This document shows positions 1 through 8,021 of a DNA stretch of 64,000 bases, in pieces. Below the pieces are notes generated by a model. It did no database searches and was not told the DNA's origin. It was given only the letters and a program-made list of their open reading frames with translations. The stretch spans positions 62,001 through 126,000 of the forward strand of contig NZ_JAKNQH010000001.1 of NCBI RefSeq assembly GCF_022662305.1. The letters are read 5' to 3'. Both the position numbers and the translations under genes were made by a program. Within the stretch, counting starts at the first letter, position 1, and every line of letters starts with the position of its first letter. The DNA is from Sphingomonas sp. BAUL-RG-20F-R05-02 (GTDB lineage Bacteria > Pseudomonadota > Alphaproteobacteria > Sphingomonadales > Sphingomonadaceae).

Positions 1-2
1 TC

Positions 3-335
3 TTCCCGCAGATCGCCGGCCTTGGATCAAGCGCAATGGCGCGCCACTATGCAATTCGGTCGCTCGACGAGGCGCGGGCATATCTCGCGCACCCGCTGCT
101 GGGCGCGCGGCTGCGCGAGATCGTCGGCGCGCTGGCGGATCTGCCGAGCGCGTCGCCGGAGGCGGTGTTCGGCGGGATCGATGCGGTGAAGCTACGCTCG
201 TCGCTGACCTTGTTTGAGGCGGCAGGCGGTGGCGCGATGTTCGGCGCGGCGCTCGACCGCTGGTTCGGGGGTCAGCGCGACCCAGCGACCGTCGCGCGAT
301 TGGCCGATGGCAGGGCATCGCAAACGCCGCATTAA
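3..335 (+). CDS. DUF1810 family protein, C-terminal part (cut by window edge)
   Basis: The open frame runs from the first bases of the window (F-P-Q-I-A-G-L-G-S-S-A-M) to the TAA at 333-335, so the true start lies upstream. The segment PQIAGLGSSAMARHYAI followed by SLDEARAYLAHPLLGARLRE is the characteristic core of the DUF1810 family, small cytosolic proteins of about 140-150 residues. About 110 residues are visible, so roughly the first 30-40 are missing. No biochemical role is established for the family and I do not infer one. The in-frame ATG at 36 is internal, because the conserved core begins before it. Confidence 0.8.
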   Translation, partial: FPQIAGLGSSAMARHYAIRSLDEARAYLAHPLLGARLREIVGALADLPSASPEAVFGGIDAVKLRSSLTLFEAAGGGAMFGAALDRWFGGQRDPATVARLADGRASQTPH

Positions 336-361
336 CCGCATCTTTGTTCGTCGCACTTTAC

Positions 362-1978
362 ATGGCCACGATGCGGGCACTTCATCGATCACCGTTGGAA
401 CTGGGTCTGATCCTAGTGTTCGCCGGCATCCTGTTCGTGTGTTTCCACAATATCGCGATGCTCGATCCGGGCAATAACGGCTGGCTCCTGCGCGGCACGG
501 ACAACGGCGAAAACGCGCTCGGGCTTCACGCCTGGCTCAACGATCCCGACGCGCGCGGCTTCTGGACGTACCTGCTGAATGCGCCGGAGGGCGTCAGCCT
601 GCTGTTCACCGACAGCAATCCCCTGACCGCACTGCTGGTAAAGCCGTTCGCGCCACGGGGTGACTTTCAGATCATCGGGCTTTGGTTCCTGCTGTGCCTT
701 GTCCTGCACCTCGGTTTCGCGCGGGCGCTGCTGGCGCCGTATGCGGCCACATCGCTGGGGCTGTGGTGCGGCGTGCTGTTGCTCACGCTGCTGCCGACGC
801 TGTTCGTGCGGCAGTTGCATGCCAATCTGTGTGCGCATTGGCTGATCCTGTGGGCGCTGTGGATCCATGTGTCGCCGCACCGCGCCGGAAACTGGCGCTG
901 GTGGCTGCCGGTGATGGCGGTGGCGGCGATGATCCACGCCTATCTGTTGGTGATGGTCGCGTGCATCTGGGGATCGGCAATGCTCGAGCGCTTCGTGCAG
1001 GATGCGCCCGCCCGGCTCCGACTGGTGACGGGCGCGGTCGCGACGTTCGGCGTTACGGTCGGCATCGTGTTGCTGCTGGTCGGCGGCGGCGCGTTGGTGT
1101 CGACGGGATCGTTCGGACGATACGGCATGCCGCTCGACGCGCCGTGGAATCCCGCCTTGGCCGGCATGTCGCCGTTCCTGCCTGCGCATCCGCAGGCGGT
1201 GGACCGCCAGGTCGAGGCGTTTCAGTACCTTGGCGCGGGCATCCTGCTGCTGGTGGTGATGGCGCCGTTCCTGTCACGCCGCACTGTGCCAGCGATTTCC
1301 ATGCTGCACCGGCGACTGCTGTGGCTGCTCCCCGCACTGGTGGTGCTGACGCTGCTCGCGATATCGCGACGGGTGGACTGGGCGGGCGAGACGTTGCTGA
1401 CCGTGCCGATGTCGGCGCACGCCGTCGCGCTGCTCGATCCGGTGCGCGCATCGGCACGGCTGTTCTGGCCGGTCGCCTATGTGCTGGTGCTATGGGCGGT
1501 GACGAGCGCCTATCGGTTGCCGCCGCAAGCGGCGCAACTGCTGCTCGCGCTGGTGCTGGCGGTTCAGATGGTCGATCTGGTCCCGCTCGCCACCTTGATG
1601 CGGCACGACGCCAGCATTGCCGAGGATCGCACCAGATGGCTGCGCACGCGCGACCCGCGCTGGGCAGCGGTGATCGCGCGCGCACGCGACATCACGTTCG
1701 TGCCGGCGGATGCGGTCACTCATCTCGACCTGTTCCAGGAGGTTGCGTGGCGCGCGATCGATGCCGGCAAACCGATGCGGCTGGTGTACGCAGCGCGCGA
1801 CAATGCCATCACGATCGCGCGGCAGGAAAGGGAAACGCGCGATTTCACCAGCGGAAGGCTGGTACCCGGCCGGCTATACGTGGTGCTTCCCGGCATGGGT
1901 GCGCCGCCGGGGCGACCCGTCTTGGTGCTCGATGGCGTGCGGCTGGTTCAGGCCGGCCCGACGTCTCGCCGCCCCTGA
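362..1978 (+). CDS. Polytopic membrane protein, DUF6311-like
   Basis: A protein of about 538 residues with some ten or more hydrophobic segments, starting at residues ~10-30 and spread through the first ~400, followed by a soluble C-terminal part of about 120 residues. The conserved-looking stretch DNGENALGLHAWLNDP sits in the first extracytoplasmic loop. The layout (long TM block, soluble tail, no nucleotide-binding motif) resembles GT-C/mannosyltransferase-like membrane proteins grouped as DUF6311. That family name is from memory of sphingomonad genomes, not a search. I prefer the ATG at 362. A TTG at 344 is in frame but has no better ribosome site. Function unknown; a role in surface glycan transfer would be inference only. 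Confidence 0.65.
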   Translation: MATMRALHRSPLELGLILVFAGILFVCFHNIAMLDPGNNGWLLRGTDNGENALGLHAWLNDPDARGFWTYLLNAPEGVSLLFTDSNPLTALLVKPFAPRGDFQIIGLWFLLCLVLHLGFARALLAPYAATSLGLWCGVLLLTLLPTLFVRQLHANLCAHWLILWALWIHVSPHRAGNWRWWLPVMAVAAMIHAYLLVMVACIWGSAMLERFVQDAPARLRLVTGAVATFGVTVGIVLLLVGGGALVSTGSFGRYGMPLDAPWNPALAGMSPFLPAHPQAVDRQVEAFQYLGAGILLLVVMAPFLSRRTVPAISMLHRRLLWLLPALVVLTLLAISRRVDWAGETLLTVPMSAHAVALLDPVRASARLFWPVAYVLVLWAVTSAYRLPPQAAQLLLALVLAVQMVDLVPLATLMRHDASIAEDRTRWLRTRDPRWAAVIARARDITFVPADAVTHLDLFQEVAWRAIDAGKPMRLVYAARDNAITIARQERETRDFTSGRLVPGRLYVVLPGMGAPPGRPVLVLDGVRLVQAGPTSRRP

Positions 1979-2058
1979 CCCCTTGCCATGCCGCGTGGGG
2001 TTCCGCTGCGCGCCGGCTATGCTATCTGCCGCCGATCAAAAGAATACGGAGCAGGATG

Positions 2059-3210
2059 ATGAGCCTTCAACTCGATTTCGCGCTGGGCGAAACGGCGGAT
2101 ATGATCCGCGACACGACCGAACGCTTTGCCGCCGAACGGATCGCGCCGCTCGCCGCGCGCATCGACGCGGAGGACTGGTTCCCGCAAGCGCTGTGGCCGG
2201 AGATGGGCGCGCTCGGTCTGCACGGCATCACCGTGGCGGAGGCGGACGGCGGGCTAGGTCTCGGCTATCTTGAGCATGTCGTCGCGATCGAGGAGATCGC
2301 GCGGGCTTCCGCGTCGGTCGGCCTCAGCTACGGCGCGCATTCCAACCTGTGCATCAACCAGATCGCGCGCTGGGCCAATCCGGAGCAGAAGGCGAAGTAT
2401 CTCCCCAAGCTGATTTCGGGCGAGCATGTCGGCAGCCTCGCCATGTCGGAGGTCGGCGCCGGATCGGATGTGGTGGGCATGAAGCTGCGCGCGGTGAAGA
2501 CCGATGCTGGCTATGTGCTCAACGGCACCAAATTCTGGATCACCAACGCACCCTATGCCGATGTGCTGGTGGTCTATGCCAAAACGGGCGAGGGGTCGCG
2601 CGGCATCACCACCTTCCTGATCGAGAAGGACATGCCGGGCTTCGCGATTGGCCAGAAGATCGACAAGATGGGGATGCGCGGCTCGCCCACCGCCGAACTG
2701 GTGTTCACCGATTGCGAGGTGCCGGAGGCGAACGTCATGGCGACGGTGGGCGGCGGCGTCGGCGTGCTGATGTCCGGCCTCGACTACGAGCGCACCGTGC
2801 TGGCCGGTATCCAGACCGGCATCATGCAGGCATGCCTCGACGTGGTGCTGCCCTATGTGCGGGAGCGTAAGCAGTTCGGCCAGTCGGTCGGCGGATTTCA
2901 GCTGATGCAGGCCAAGATCGCCGACATGTACGTCGCGCTCAATTCGGCGCGGGCGTATATCTACACCGTTGCGCGCAACTGCGATGCAGGCCGCACGACG
3001 CGGTTCGATGCGGCAGGTGCGATCCTGCTCGCGTCCGAAAACGCGGTGCGGGTCAGTCTTGAGGCGATCCAGGCGCTTGGCGGGGCGGGCTATACCAAGG
3101 ACTGGCCGGTCGAACGCTTCGCGCGTGACGCCAAGCTGCTCGATATTGGGGCGGGTACCAACGAGATTCGCCGCATGCTGATCGGTCGCGAGTTGATTGG
3201 CGCGGCATGA
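2059..3210 (+). CDS. ivd: Isovaleryl-CoA dehydrogenase
   Basis: FAD flavoprotein that oxidises isovaleryl-CoA to 3-methylcrotonyl-CoA in leucine breakdown. The 383-residue protein has the acyl-CoA dehydrogenase layout: an all-alpha N-terminus, a beta domain with AMSEVGAGSDVVGMKLRA and FWITNAPYADVLVVYAKTG, and a C-terminal alpha domain with YVRERKQFGQSV and GGAGYTKDWPVERFARDAK. The catalytic base is expected at Glu244 within GLDYERTVLAG, the position used by isovaleryl-CoA dehydrogenases. The start with MSLQLDFALGE is typical of the family. Two ATGs lie back to back (2056 and 2059); GGAG at 2048-2051 is better spaced for 2059. Its stop overlaps the next start (ATGA), so it is probably co-transcribed with the GNAT genes. 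The usual liu partners (methylcrotonyl-CoA carboxylase) are not in the window. Confidence 0.93.
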   Translation: MSLQLDFALGETADMIRDTTERFAAERIAPLAARIDAEDWFPQALWPEMGALGLHGITVAEADGGLGLGYLEHVVAIEEIARASASVGLSYGAHSNLCINQIARWANPEQKAKYLPKLISGEHVGSLAMSEVGAGSDVVGMKLRAVKTDAGYVLNGTKFWITNAPYADVLVVYAKTGEGSRGITTFLIEKDMPGFAIGQKIDKMGMRGSPTAELVFTDCEVPEANVMATVGGGVGVLMSGLDYERTVLAGIQTGIMQACLDVVLPYVRERKQFGQSVGGFQLMQAKIADMYVALNSARAYIYTVARNCDAGRTTRFDAAGAILLASENAVRVSLEAIQALGGAGYTKDWPVERFARDAKLLDIGAGTNEIRRMLIGRELIGAA

Positions 3211-3677
3211 ACCGGCTGCGGGTGCGCGCCGCGACACGGGACGACCTGCCCGAAATCGTCGCGATGCTGGCCGACGATATCAAGGGCGCGGCGCGCGAGG
3301 ATGTCAGCCTGCCGCTCGATCCGGGCTACGTTGCCGCGTTCGAGGCGCTCGCGGCTGATCCCAAGCTGCTGCTCGCGGTGGCGGAGCTGGACGGGCGCGT
3401 GGTCGGCACGGTGCAGCTTGCGGCGCTGCCCGGTCTGTCGCGCAAGGGAATGGCGCGCGGTTATATCGAGGCGGTGCGCATCGCGAGCGACCTGCGCGGG
3501 CAGGGGCTGGGCGCCGAGCTGATCGGCTGGGCGGTCGACTGGTGCCGCGCCGCCGGTTGCGGGATGGTGCAACTCACCACCCAGCGCGACCGGGTCGACG
3601 CGCACCGCTTCTACGACCGGCTCGGCTGGGAGCGCAGCCACCTCGGCTACAAACTTACCCTGGACGGCCGCGCATGA
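3207..3677 (+). CDS. GNAT family N-acetyltransferase
   Basis: A 156-residue GCN5-related acetyltransferase. The acetyl-CoA binding motif A is visible as IASDLRGQGLGAELIGWA at residues ~92-109, and motif B as HRFYDRLGWERSHLGYKL at the C-terminus. The substrate cannot be told from the sequence. The ATG overlaps the ivd stop by four bases (ATGA) and its own stop overlaps the next gene in the same way, giving a translationally coupled run from ivd to the ArsC-like gene. The family acetylates amines on small molecules, peptides or antibiotics; which applies here is unknown. Confidence 0.88.
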   Translation: MNRLRVRAATRDDLPEIVAMLADDIKGAAREDVSLPLDPGYVAAFEALAADPKLLLAVAELDGRVVGTVQLAALPGLSRKGMARGYIEAVRIASDLRGQGLGAELIGWAVDWCRAAGCGMVQLTTQRDRVDAHRFYDRLGWERSHLGYKLTLDGRA

Positions 3678-4093
3678 TCGCCGCGACGAAAGCCGATGCT
3701 GCCGAGACGGTGGAGCTGTGGCACGCTTGCGGCCTGACGCGGCCGTGGAACGATCCGCATGCCGATTTCGCGCTGGCGCTTGCCACTTCGACCTCGACAA
3801 TACTCTTGGCGCGGGACGGAGATACGCTGATCGGCAGCGTGATGGTCGGTTTCGACGGACATCGCGGCTGGATCTACTACCTCGCGGTTGCCCCGAACCG
3901 TCGGCGTGGCGGTATCGGCCGTGCGCTGATGGCGGCGGCGGAAGCGTGGCTGGCGGAGCTTGACGCGCCCAAGGTGCAGTTGATGGTGCGCGACACCAAC
4001 GATGCGGCGCTCGGCTTCTACGCGCGGCTCGGTTATGCGCCGCAGGCGGTGGTGACGCTCGGCCGCTTTCTCAACGGAATGGTGAAGCCATGA
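3674..4093 (+). CDS. ypeA: YpeA-type GNAT acetyltransferase
   Basis: A 139-residue GNAT protein that matches the E. coli YpeA type along its length: TVELWHACGLTRPWNDPHAD near the N-terminus, GFDGHRGWIYYLAVAPNRRR (residues ~58-77) leading into the acetyl-CoA loop GGIGRALM, and FYARLGYAPQAVVTLGRFL near the end. The WNDP and DGHRGW motifs distinguish this subgroup from other GNATs. Its physiological substrate is not established. The start overlaps the upstream GNAT stop (ATGA), and the stop overlaps the ArsC-like gene. Confidence 0.85.
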   Translation: MIAATKADAAETVELWHACGLTRPWNDPHADFALALATSTSTILLARDGDTLIGSVMVGFDGHRGWIYYLAVAPNRRRGGIGRALMAAAEAWLAELDAPKVQLMVRDTNDAALGFYARLGYAPQAVVTLGRFLNGMVKP

Positions 4094-4440
4094 CCATACT
4101 CTATGGCATCCGCAACTGCGACACGATGAAGAAGGCATGGACGTGGCTGGACGCGCATGACGTCGCCTACACGGTGCACGACTACAAAAAGATGGGGATA
4201 GATCGCGCCACGCTGGAGCGCTGGAGCGATGCGCTTGGCTGGGAGGTGCTGCTCAACCGCGCCGGCACGACCTTCCGCAAGCTGCCGGACAGCGCCAAGG
4301 CCGACCTCACCCGCGACACCGCCATCGACCTGATGATTGCGCAGCCGCCGATGATCAAACGCCCGGTGCTGGAAAGCGGCGCGACGCTGCTGGTGGGCTT
4401 CAGGCCTGAAGCCTATGCTGCGGCCGGCTTGAACGTTTAG
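4090..4440 (+). CDS. yffB: ArsC/Spx-family protein (YffB type)
   Basis: A 116-residue thioredoxin-fold protein of the ArsC/Spx group. Residues 1-16 read as a beta strand followed by RNCDTMKKA with a single Cys at position 10. This NCDTxKKA signature is that of the YffB subfamily rather than true arsenate reductases. A C-terminal GFRPEAYA element is also typical. YffB-like proteins are thought to be glutathione-dependent thiol reductases, but their substrate is unknown. There is no ars operon nearby, so a role in arsenic resistance is not supported. The start overlaps the YpeA-like stop. Confidence 0.85.
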   Translation: MTILYGIRNCDTMKKAWTWLDAHDVAYTVHDYKKMGIDRATLERWSDALGWEVLLNRAGTTFRKLPDSAKADLTRDTAIDLMIAQPPMIKRPVLESGATLLVGFRPEAYAAAGLNV

Positions 4441-4452
4441 GAGGACATAACC

Positions 4453-4734
4453 ATGCCGACCGCCAGTTGGAACGGCGCCGTCATCGCGCAATCGGATGAC
4501 ACTGTAGTGGTCGAGGGCAACCACTATTTCCCGGCCGAATCGGTCGATCCCGCGGTACTGGAAGACAGCGCCACGCAGACGATCTGCCCGTGGAAGGGTA
4601 CGGCCAGCTACAAGACGCTGGTGGTGGATGGCGCACGCAACCCGGATGCGGCGTGGTTCTACCCCGATCCGAAATCGGCTGCCGCCGAGATCAAGGGCCG
4701 CTTCGCGTTCTGGAAGGGCGTGACCGTCGCCTGA
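4453..4734 (+). CDS. DUF427 domain protein
   Basis: A 93-residue protein consisting of one DUF427 domain, with the family landmarks VVEGNHYFPAESV, CPWKGTASY (residues ~44-52) and NPDAAWFYPDPKSAA. Some eukaryotic and bacterial members are fused to nucleotide-hydrolase domains, but no activity is firmly assigned to the stand-alone form. AGGAGG at about 4439-4444 lies nine bases before the ATG and makes the start secure. It sits 12 bases after the ArsC-like gene and probably ends this operon, since a strong hairpin follows. Confidence 0.85.
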   Translation: MPTASWNGAVIAQSDDTVVVEGNHYFPAESVDPAVLEDSATQTICPWKGTASYKTLVVDGARNPDAAWFYPDPKSAAAEIKGRFAFWKGVTVA

Positions 4735-4741
4735 CCACATC

Positions 4742-4781
4742 GAAGCGCCGCCGCGCGATCCTATCGCGGCGGCGGCGCTTC
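4742..4781. terminator. Long GC-rich hairpin between convergent genes
   Basis: GAAGCGCCGCC (4742-4752) pairs with GGCGGCGCTTC (4771-4781), and inside it CGCGAT pairs with ATCGCG around a CCT loop. The hairpin lies between the convergent DUF427 gene and the small secreted-protein gene and could stop transcription from both sides. Neither flank has a good T-run, so intrinsic termination is plausible but not proven. Confidence 0.5.
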
Positions 4782-4802
4782 CTTATCGGTTCCTAGAGCC
4801 GA

Positions 4803-5090
4803 TCAGTTGGCGCTCGACGCGAGCGCCTTCGCCGAGGATGCCGGCACGTCGAACGACACTTCGCGGCGGCCCGAGAAGCCGGTCACGCGGTTGCCGCGAA
4901 CGCTGAGACGGAACGTGTCGCCGGTGTTGAGCACGCGACCGGAAATGACGGTGTGGTTAGCGACCTGTTGCGTCGTGTAGACATAGGTATCGCCATCGCG
5001 GGTGAAGGTGTGCTGCGGCGCCGTGTCAGCGAGCGCCGGGGTCGAAACGGCCGCGAAAAGCGAGGCGGCGAGGAGGAGGGTCTTGTTCAT
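4803..5090 (-). CDS. Small secreted hypothetical protein
   Basis: A 95-residue protein with a clear Sec signal peptide: MNKTLLLAASLFAAVSTPALA, likely cut after residue 21 (ALA|DT). The mature 74 residues are beta-rich (HTFTRDGDTYVYTTQQVANH, VISGRVLNTGDTFRLSVRGN). I do not recognise a family. The chosen ATG has AGGA ten bases upstream; a longer frame exists to 5243 but would bury the signal peptide. Expected to be periplasmic. It is transcribed towards the DUF427 gene and away from the DUF1800 gene. Confidence 0.75.
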   Translation of the reverse strand: MNKTLLLAASLFAAVSTPALADTAPQHTFTRDGDTYVYTTQQVANHTVISGRVLNTGDTFRLSVRGNRVTGFSGRREVSFDVPASSAKALASSAN

Positions 5091-5291
5091 GATCTTTCCT
5101 TTCGGTTGGGTCGAAAGCCAGATCAGCATCCTGTATGTTCTCGTTGGCGAAGCCCGGATTATTGCAGTGCAGCAATTCCGCCAAACGCAAAGAACGCGCG
5201 CCCGGATGCACGAAACGAACGCCAATCCGCGCAGCTGACACACTTTCGCGACGTTGCGGGGCTATGACGAGGATCCGGGGGCAGGAGACAG

Positions 5292-6803
5292 ATGTCGATG
5301 AGCGCTGCCAGTATCGCCCTCAACCGATTCGGCCTCGGCGGCCGCCCGGACCAGCCGATCCCCGCTGATCCCAAGGCGTGGCTGATCGCGCAATTCACGC
5401 GTTACGATGCGAAGCCGGACGCGATCCTCGCCGCACCGACCAGCGCGGGTGTTTCCGCCGAACTCGCCAGCTATTATCGCGAACGCCGGGCGCTGCGCCA
5501 GCAAGCGCAGATGACCGCTGCCGCACGCGGGCCCTCGCCGGCGATGGGCGTCAGCCCTGCGGCTGCGACCATGGTGCCCGCTCTGGGCAAGTCGAAACCT
5601 GGTCAGGTGGAGCGGACCCCCGAGATGCGTCAGGCCGCGCAGTTCGCCCGTCGCGCCGGGCGACAGGATTATGCCGGTGCGGTCGGCGCCCGCGCGCAGT
5701 CGGCGCTGATGACCGATACGCCTTTCGTCGAGCGGCTGGTGCAGTTCTGGTCGAATCACTTCGCTGTCTCCGCCGACAAGCTGGAACTCACCGGTCTGGC
5801 CGGAACGCTGGAGTTCGAGGCAGTCCGCCCGCATGTGCTCGGCCGGTTCGGCGATATGCTCGGCGCGGTCGAGCGGCATCCGGCGATGCTGCTTTATCTC
5901 GACCAGGCCGTGTCGATCGGCCCGGACAGCGCGATCGGCCTGCGCAACGCCGCGCGCGGCAAGGGCAAGGTTGGCCTGAACGAGAACCTCGCGCGGGAGA
6001 TTTTAGAACTCCACACCTTGGGTGTGCGCAGCGGTTACGGGCAGGCCGACGTGACCGAGTTCGCACGGGCGCTGACGGGGTGGACCGTCGCCGGCATCGG
6101 CCAGGCGCCCGGCGCGCGCATGGCGGGGACGGACGGCCTGCCTGGCGATTTCCTGTTCGTCGGTGCGATGCACCAACCGGGCGACCGCACCATCATCGGC
6201 AAGACGTACCCGGCCGGCGGTGTCGAGCAGGCGCAGGCGGTGCTCGACGATGTGGCGCTGAACCCGGCGACCGCGACCCACCTCGCCACCAAGCTCGCCC
6301 GGCATTTCGCGGGCGACACGCCGCCGCCGGCGATGGTGAAGCGGTTGCAGGGTGCATACCTGCAATCGCGCGGCGACCTGCCGACGGTATACCGCGCGAT
6401 CATCGATTCGCCCGAGGCTTGGGTGGAGGCGCCGCGCAAATTCCGCGATCCGTGGGAATGGGGAATCGCGACGATGCGCGCGCTCGGCCAGAAGACGGTC
6501 GACCCGCAGGGGGTGACCGGATTGATGAATCAACTCGGCCAGCCGGTGTGGAAGCCGGGTCAGCCGGTCGGCTACGACGATCTCGCCGCGACCTGGGCGG
6601 GGCCGGACGCGGTGATGCGCCGCGTCGAGGCCGCGGAACGCTTCGCGCAGCGCGCACCCACCACGATCGACGCGCGCGCGCTCGCGCCGAAGCTGTTCCC
6701 GGCGGCGGTCAGCGATGCCACCACGCAGGCGCTCGCCCGCGCGGAAAGCCCGGGACAGGCGCTCGCGCTGCTGCTTGTCGCACCCGAATTCCTGCGGAGA
6801 TAG
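5292..6803 (+). CDS. DUF1800 family protein
   Basis: A 503-residue protein of the DUF1800 family. Visible landmarks are ALNRFGLGGRPDQPI near the start, FVERLVQFWSNHFAVSADK, GLNENLAREILELHTLGV (residues ~231-248), VTEFARALTGWTV, and a C-terminal LLLVAPEFLRR. DUF1800 proteins are regularly encoded directly upstream of DUF1501 proteins, as here (three-base gap), and the two are presumed to act together on an exported or surface process of unknown chemistry. No signal peptide is evident on this partner. GGAG at 5283-5286 supports the ATG at 5292; a second ATG follows at 5298. Confidence 0.9.
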   Translation: MSMSAASIALNRFGLGGRPDQPIPADPKAWLIAQFTRYDAKPDAILAAPTSAGVSAELASYYRERRALRQQAQMTAAARGPSPAMGVSPAAATMVPALGKSKPGQVERTPEMRQAAQFARRAGRQDYAGAVGARAQSALMTDTPFVERLVQFWSNHFAVSADKLELTGLAGTLEFEAVRPHVLGRFGDMLGAVERHPAMLLYLDQAVSIGPDSAIGLRNAARGKGKVGLNENLAREILELHTLGVRSGYGQADVTEFARALTGWTVAGIGQAPGARMAGTDGLPGDFLFVGAMHQPGDRTIIGKTYPAGGVEQAQAVLDDVALNPATATHLATKLARHFAGDTPPPAMVKRLQGAYLQSRGDLPTVYRAIIDSPEAWVEAPRKFRDPWEWGIATMRALGQKTVDPQGVTGLMNQLGQPVWKPGQPVGYDDLAATWAGPDAVMRRVEAAERFAQRAPTTIDARALAPKLFPAAVSDATTQALARAESPGQALALLLVAPEFLRR

Positions 6804-6806
6804 AAC

Positions 6807-7952
6807 ATGCTCGATCGTCGCTCCTTCATCGGTACTGGTGCGCTGGGTCTCGCCGGCGTGCTTGCGCCGCGCATGGCGTTCGCCAAGGCGGCGACCGACC
6901 GCCGCTTTGTCTTTATCATCCAACGTGGCGCGGCGGACGGGCTGCATATCGTCGCGCCTGTGGGTGATCCGGCGTATGCGGCTGCGCGGGGCGCGTTTGC
7001 CGAGGATTTCGCGACCGCGCCGAAGCTCGACGCGACCTTCGCGCTGCATCCGGCGCTCGGCGCAGTGAACCGGCTGTACGGCCAGAAACAAGCGTTGTTC
7101 GCGCATGCGATCGCCTCGCCGTACCGGGATCGCTCGCACTTCGACGGACAGAACGTGCTCGAGACTGGCGGTGCGAGCGCCTATCAGGTGCGCGACGGCT
7201 GGCTCAACCGCATGCTCGGCCTAGTATCGCCTGATGAGGCCAAGGCGATCGCGATCTCCGCGACGATGCCGATGGCCTTGCGTGGCCCGCATGAGGTGTC
7301 GTCCTACGCTAGCGCGGCGCTGCCGCAAGCGTCGGACGATCTGATGCAACGGGTGTCGATGCTCTATGCGGGGGACAGCCAGTTGCATGCGCTGTGGAGC
7401 GATGCGCTCGCTACGCGCAGCCTGACCGGCGACATGGCGGCCGACAACGGCAAGAACGCTGCGGCGACCGGCGCGCTGGCAGCCAAGTTGCTCGCTCCCG
7501 CCAACGGCGCACGCATCGCCATGATCGAGACCGGCGGCTGGGATACGCACACCGGCCAGCGCGGGCGACTGGCGGCACAGCTGAAGGGGCTCGATGGCAT
7601 GATCGGCGCGCTCCAGAGCGGTCTCGGGCCGGTATGGGCGGACACGATGGTGCTGGTCGCCACCGAGTTCGGTCGGACGGTTGCGGTGAACGGTACCGGT
7701 GGCACCGATCATGGCACCGGCACGGCGGTGATGCTGCTCGGTGGTGCGGTGAAGGGTGGTCGCGTGCTGGCCGACTGGCCCGGTTTGGCGACGAGCGCCT
7801 TGTACGAGAACCGCGACCTGAAGCCGACCATGCAGCTCGACGCGCTGATCGCCGGTGCGACCGCGTCGCACTTCGGGATCGAGGGTGACCGCGCGATGGC
7901 GGCGTTGTTCCCGGGCGGGCGTGGCGGCAAGGCGGTGACCGGGCTGGCGTAG
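6807..7952 (+). CDS. DUF1501 family protein with Tat signal
   Basis: A 381-residue DUF1501 protein of the alkaline-phosphatase/sulfatase-like fold. The N-terminus MLDRRSFIGTGALGLAGVLA has the twin-arginine motif DRRSFIG followed by a short hydrophobic stretch and a likely cut after MAFA, so it should be exported folded by the Tat system encoded at 13-14.5 kb. Metal-site-like segments include IQRGAADGLH, ETGGWDTHTGQ (residues ~233-243), EFGRTVAVNGTGGTDHG and MLLGGAVKGG. Members are often annotated as uncharacterised secreted proteins. It follows the DUF1800 gene almost without a gap and is almost certainly in the same operon. Confidence 0.9.
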   Translation: MLDRRSFIGTGALGLAGVLAPRMAFAKAATDRRFVFIIQRGAADGLHIVAPVGDPAYAAARGAFAEDFATAPKLDATFALHPALGAVNRLYGQKQALFAHAIASPYRDRSHFDGQNVLETGGASAYQVRDGWLNRMLGLVSPDEAKAIAISATMPMALRGPHEVSSYASAALPQASDDLMQRVSMLYAGDSQLHALWSDALATRSLTGDMAADNGKNAAATGALAAKLLAPANGARIAMIETGGWDTHTGQRGRLAAQLKGLDGMIGALQSGLGPVWADTMVLVATEFGRTVAVNGTGGTDHGTGTAVMLLGGAVKGGRVLADWPGLATSALYENRDLKPTMQLDALIAGATASHFGIEGDRAMAALFPGGRGGKAVTGLA

Positions 7953-8021
7953 ACCGCGCCGTTTGAACCCGGACGCGCATTCCGCTAAGGCCCGCGCTCG
8001 CCAGACACGACCGGACCAGAC

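Noticed and set aside
682..2058. Long N-terminal extension in frame with the isovaleryl-CoA dehydrogenase
   Set aside because: It lies inside the membrane protein gene in another frame, is Arg/Ala/Gly-rich and has no family similarity. The dehydrogenase begins at MSLQLDFALGE with its own ribosome site.
4090..4440. Arsenate reductase call for the ArsC-like gene
   Set aside because: The NCDTMKKA signature is that of the YffB/Spx branch and no ars genes are nearby.
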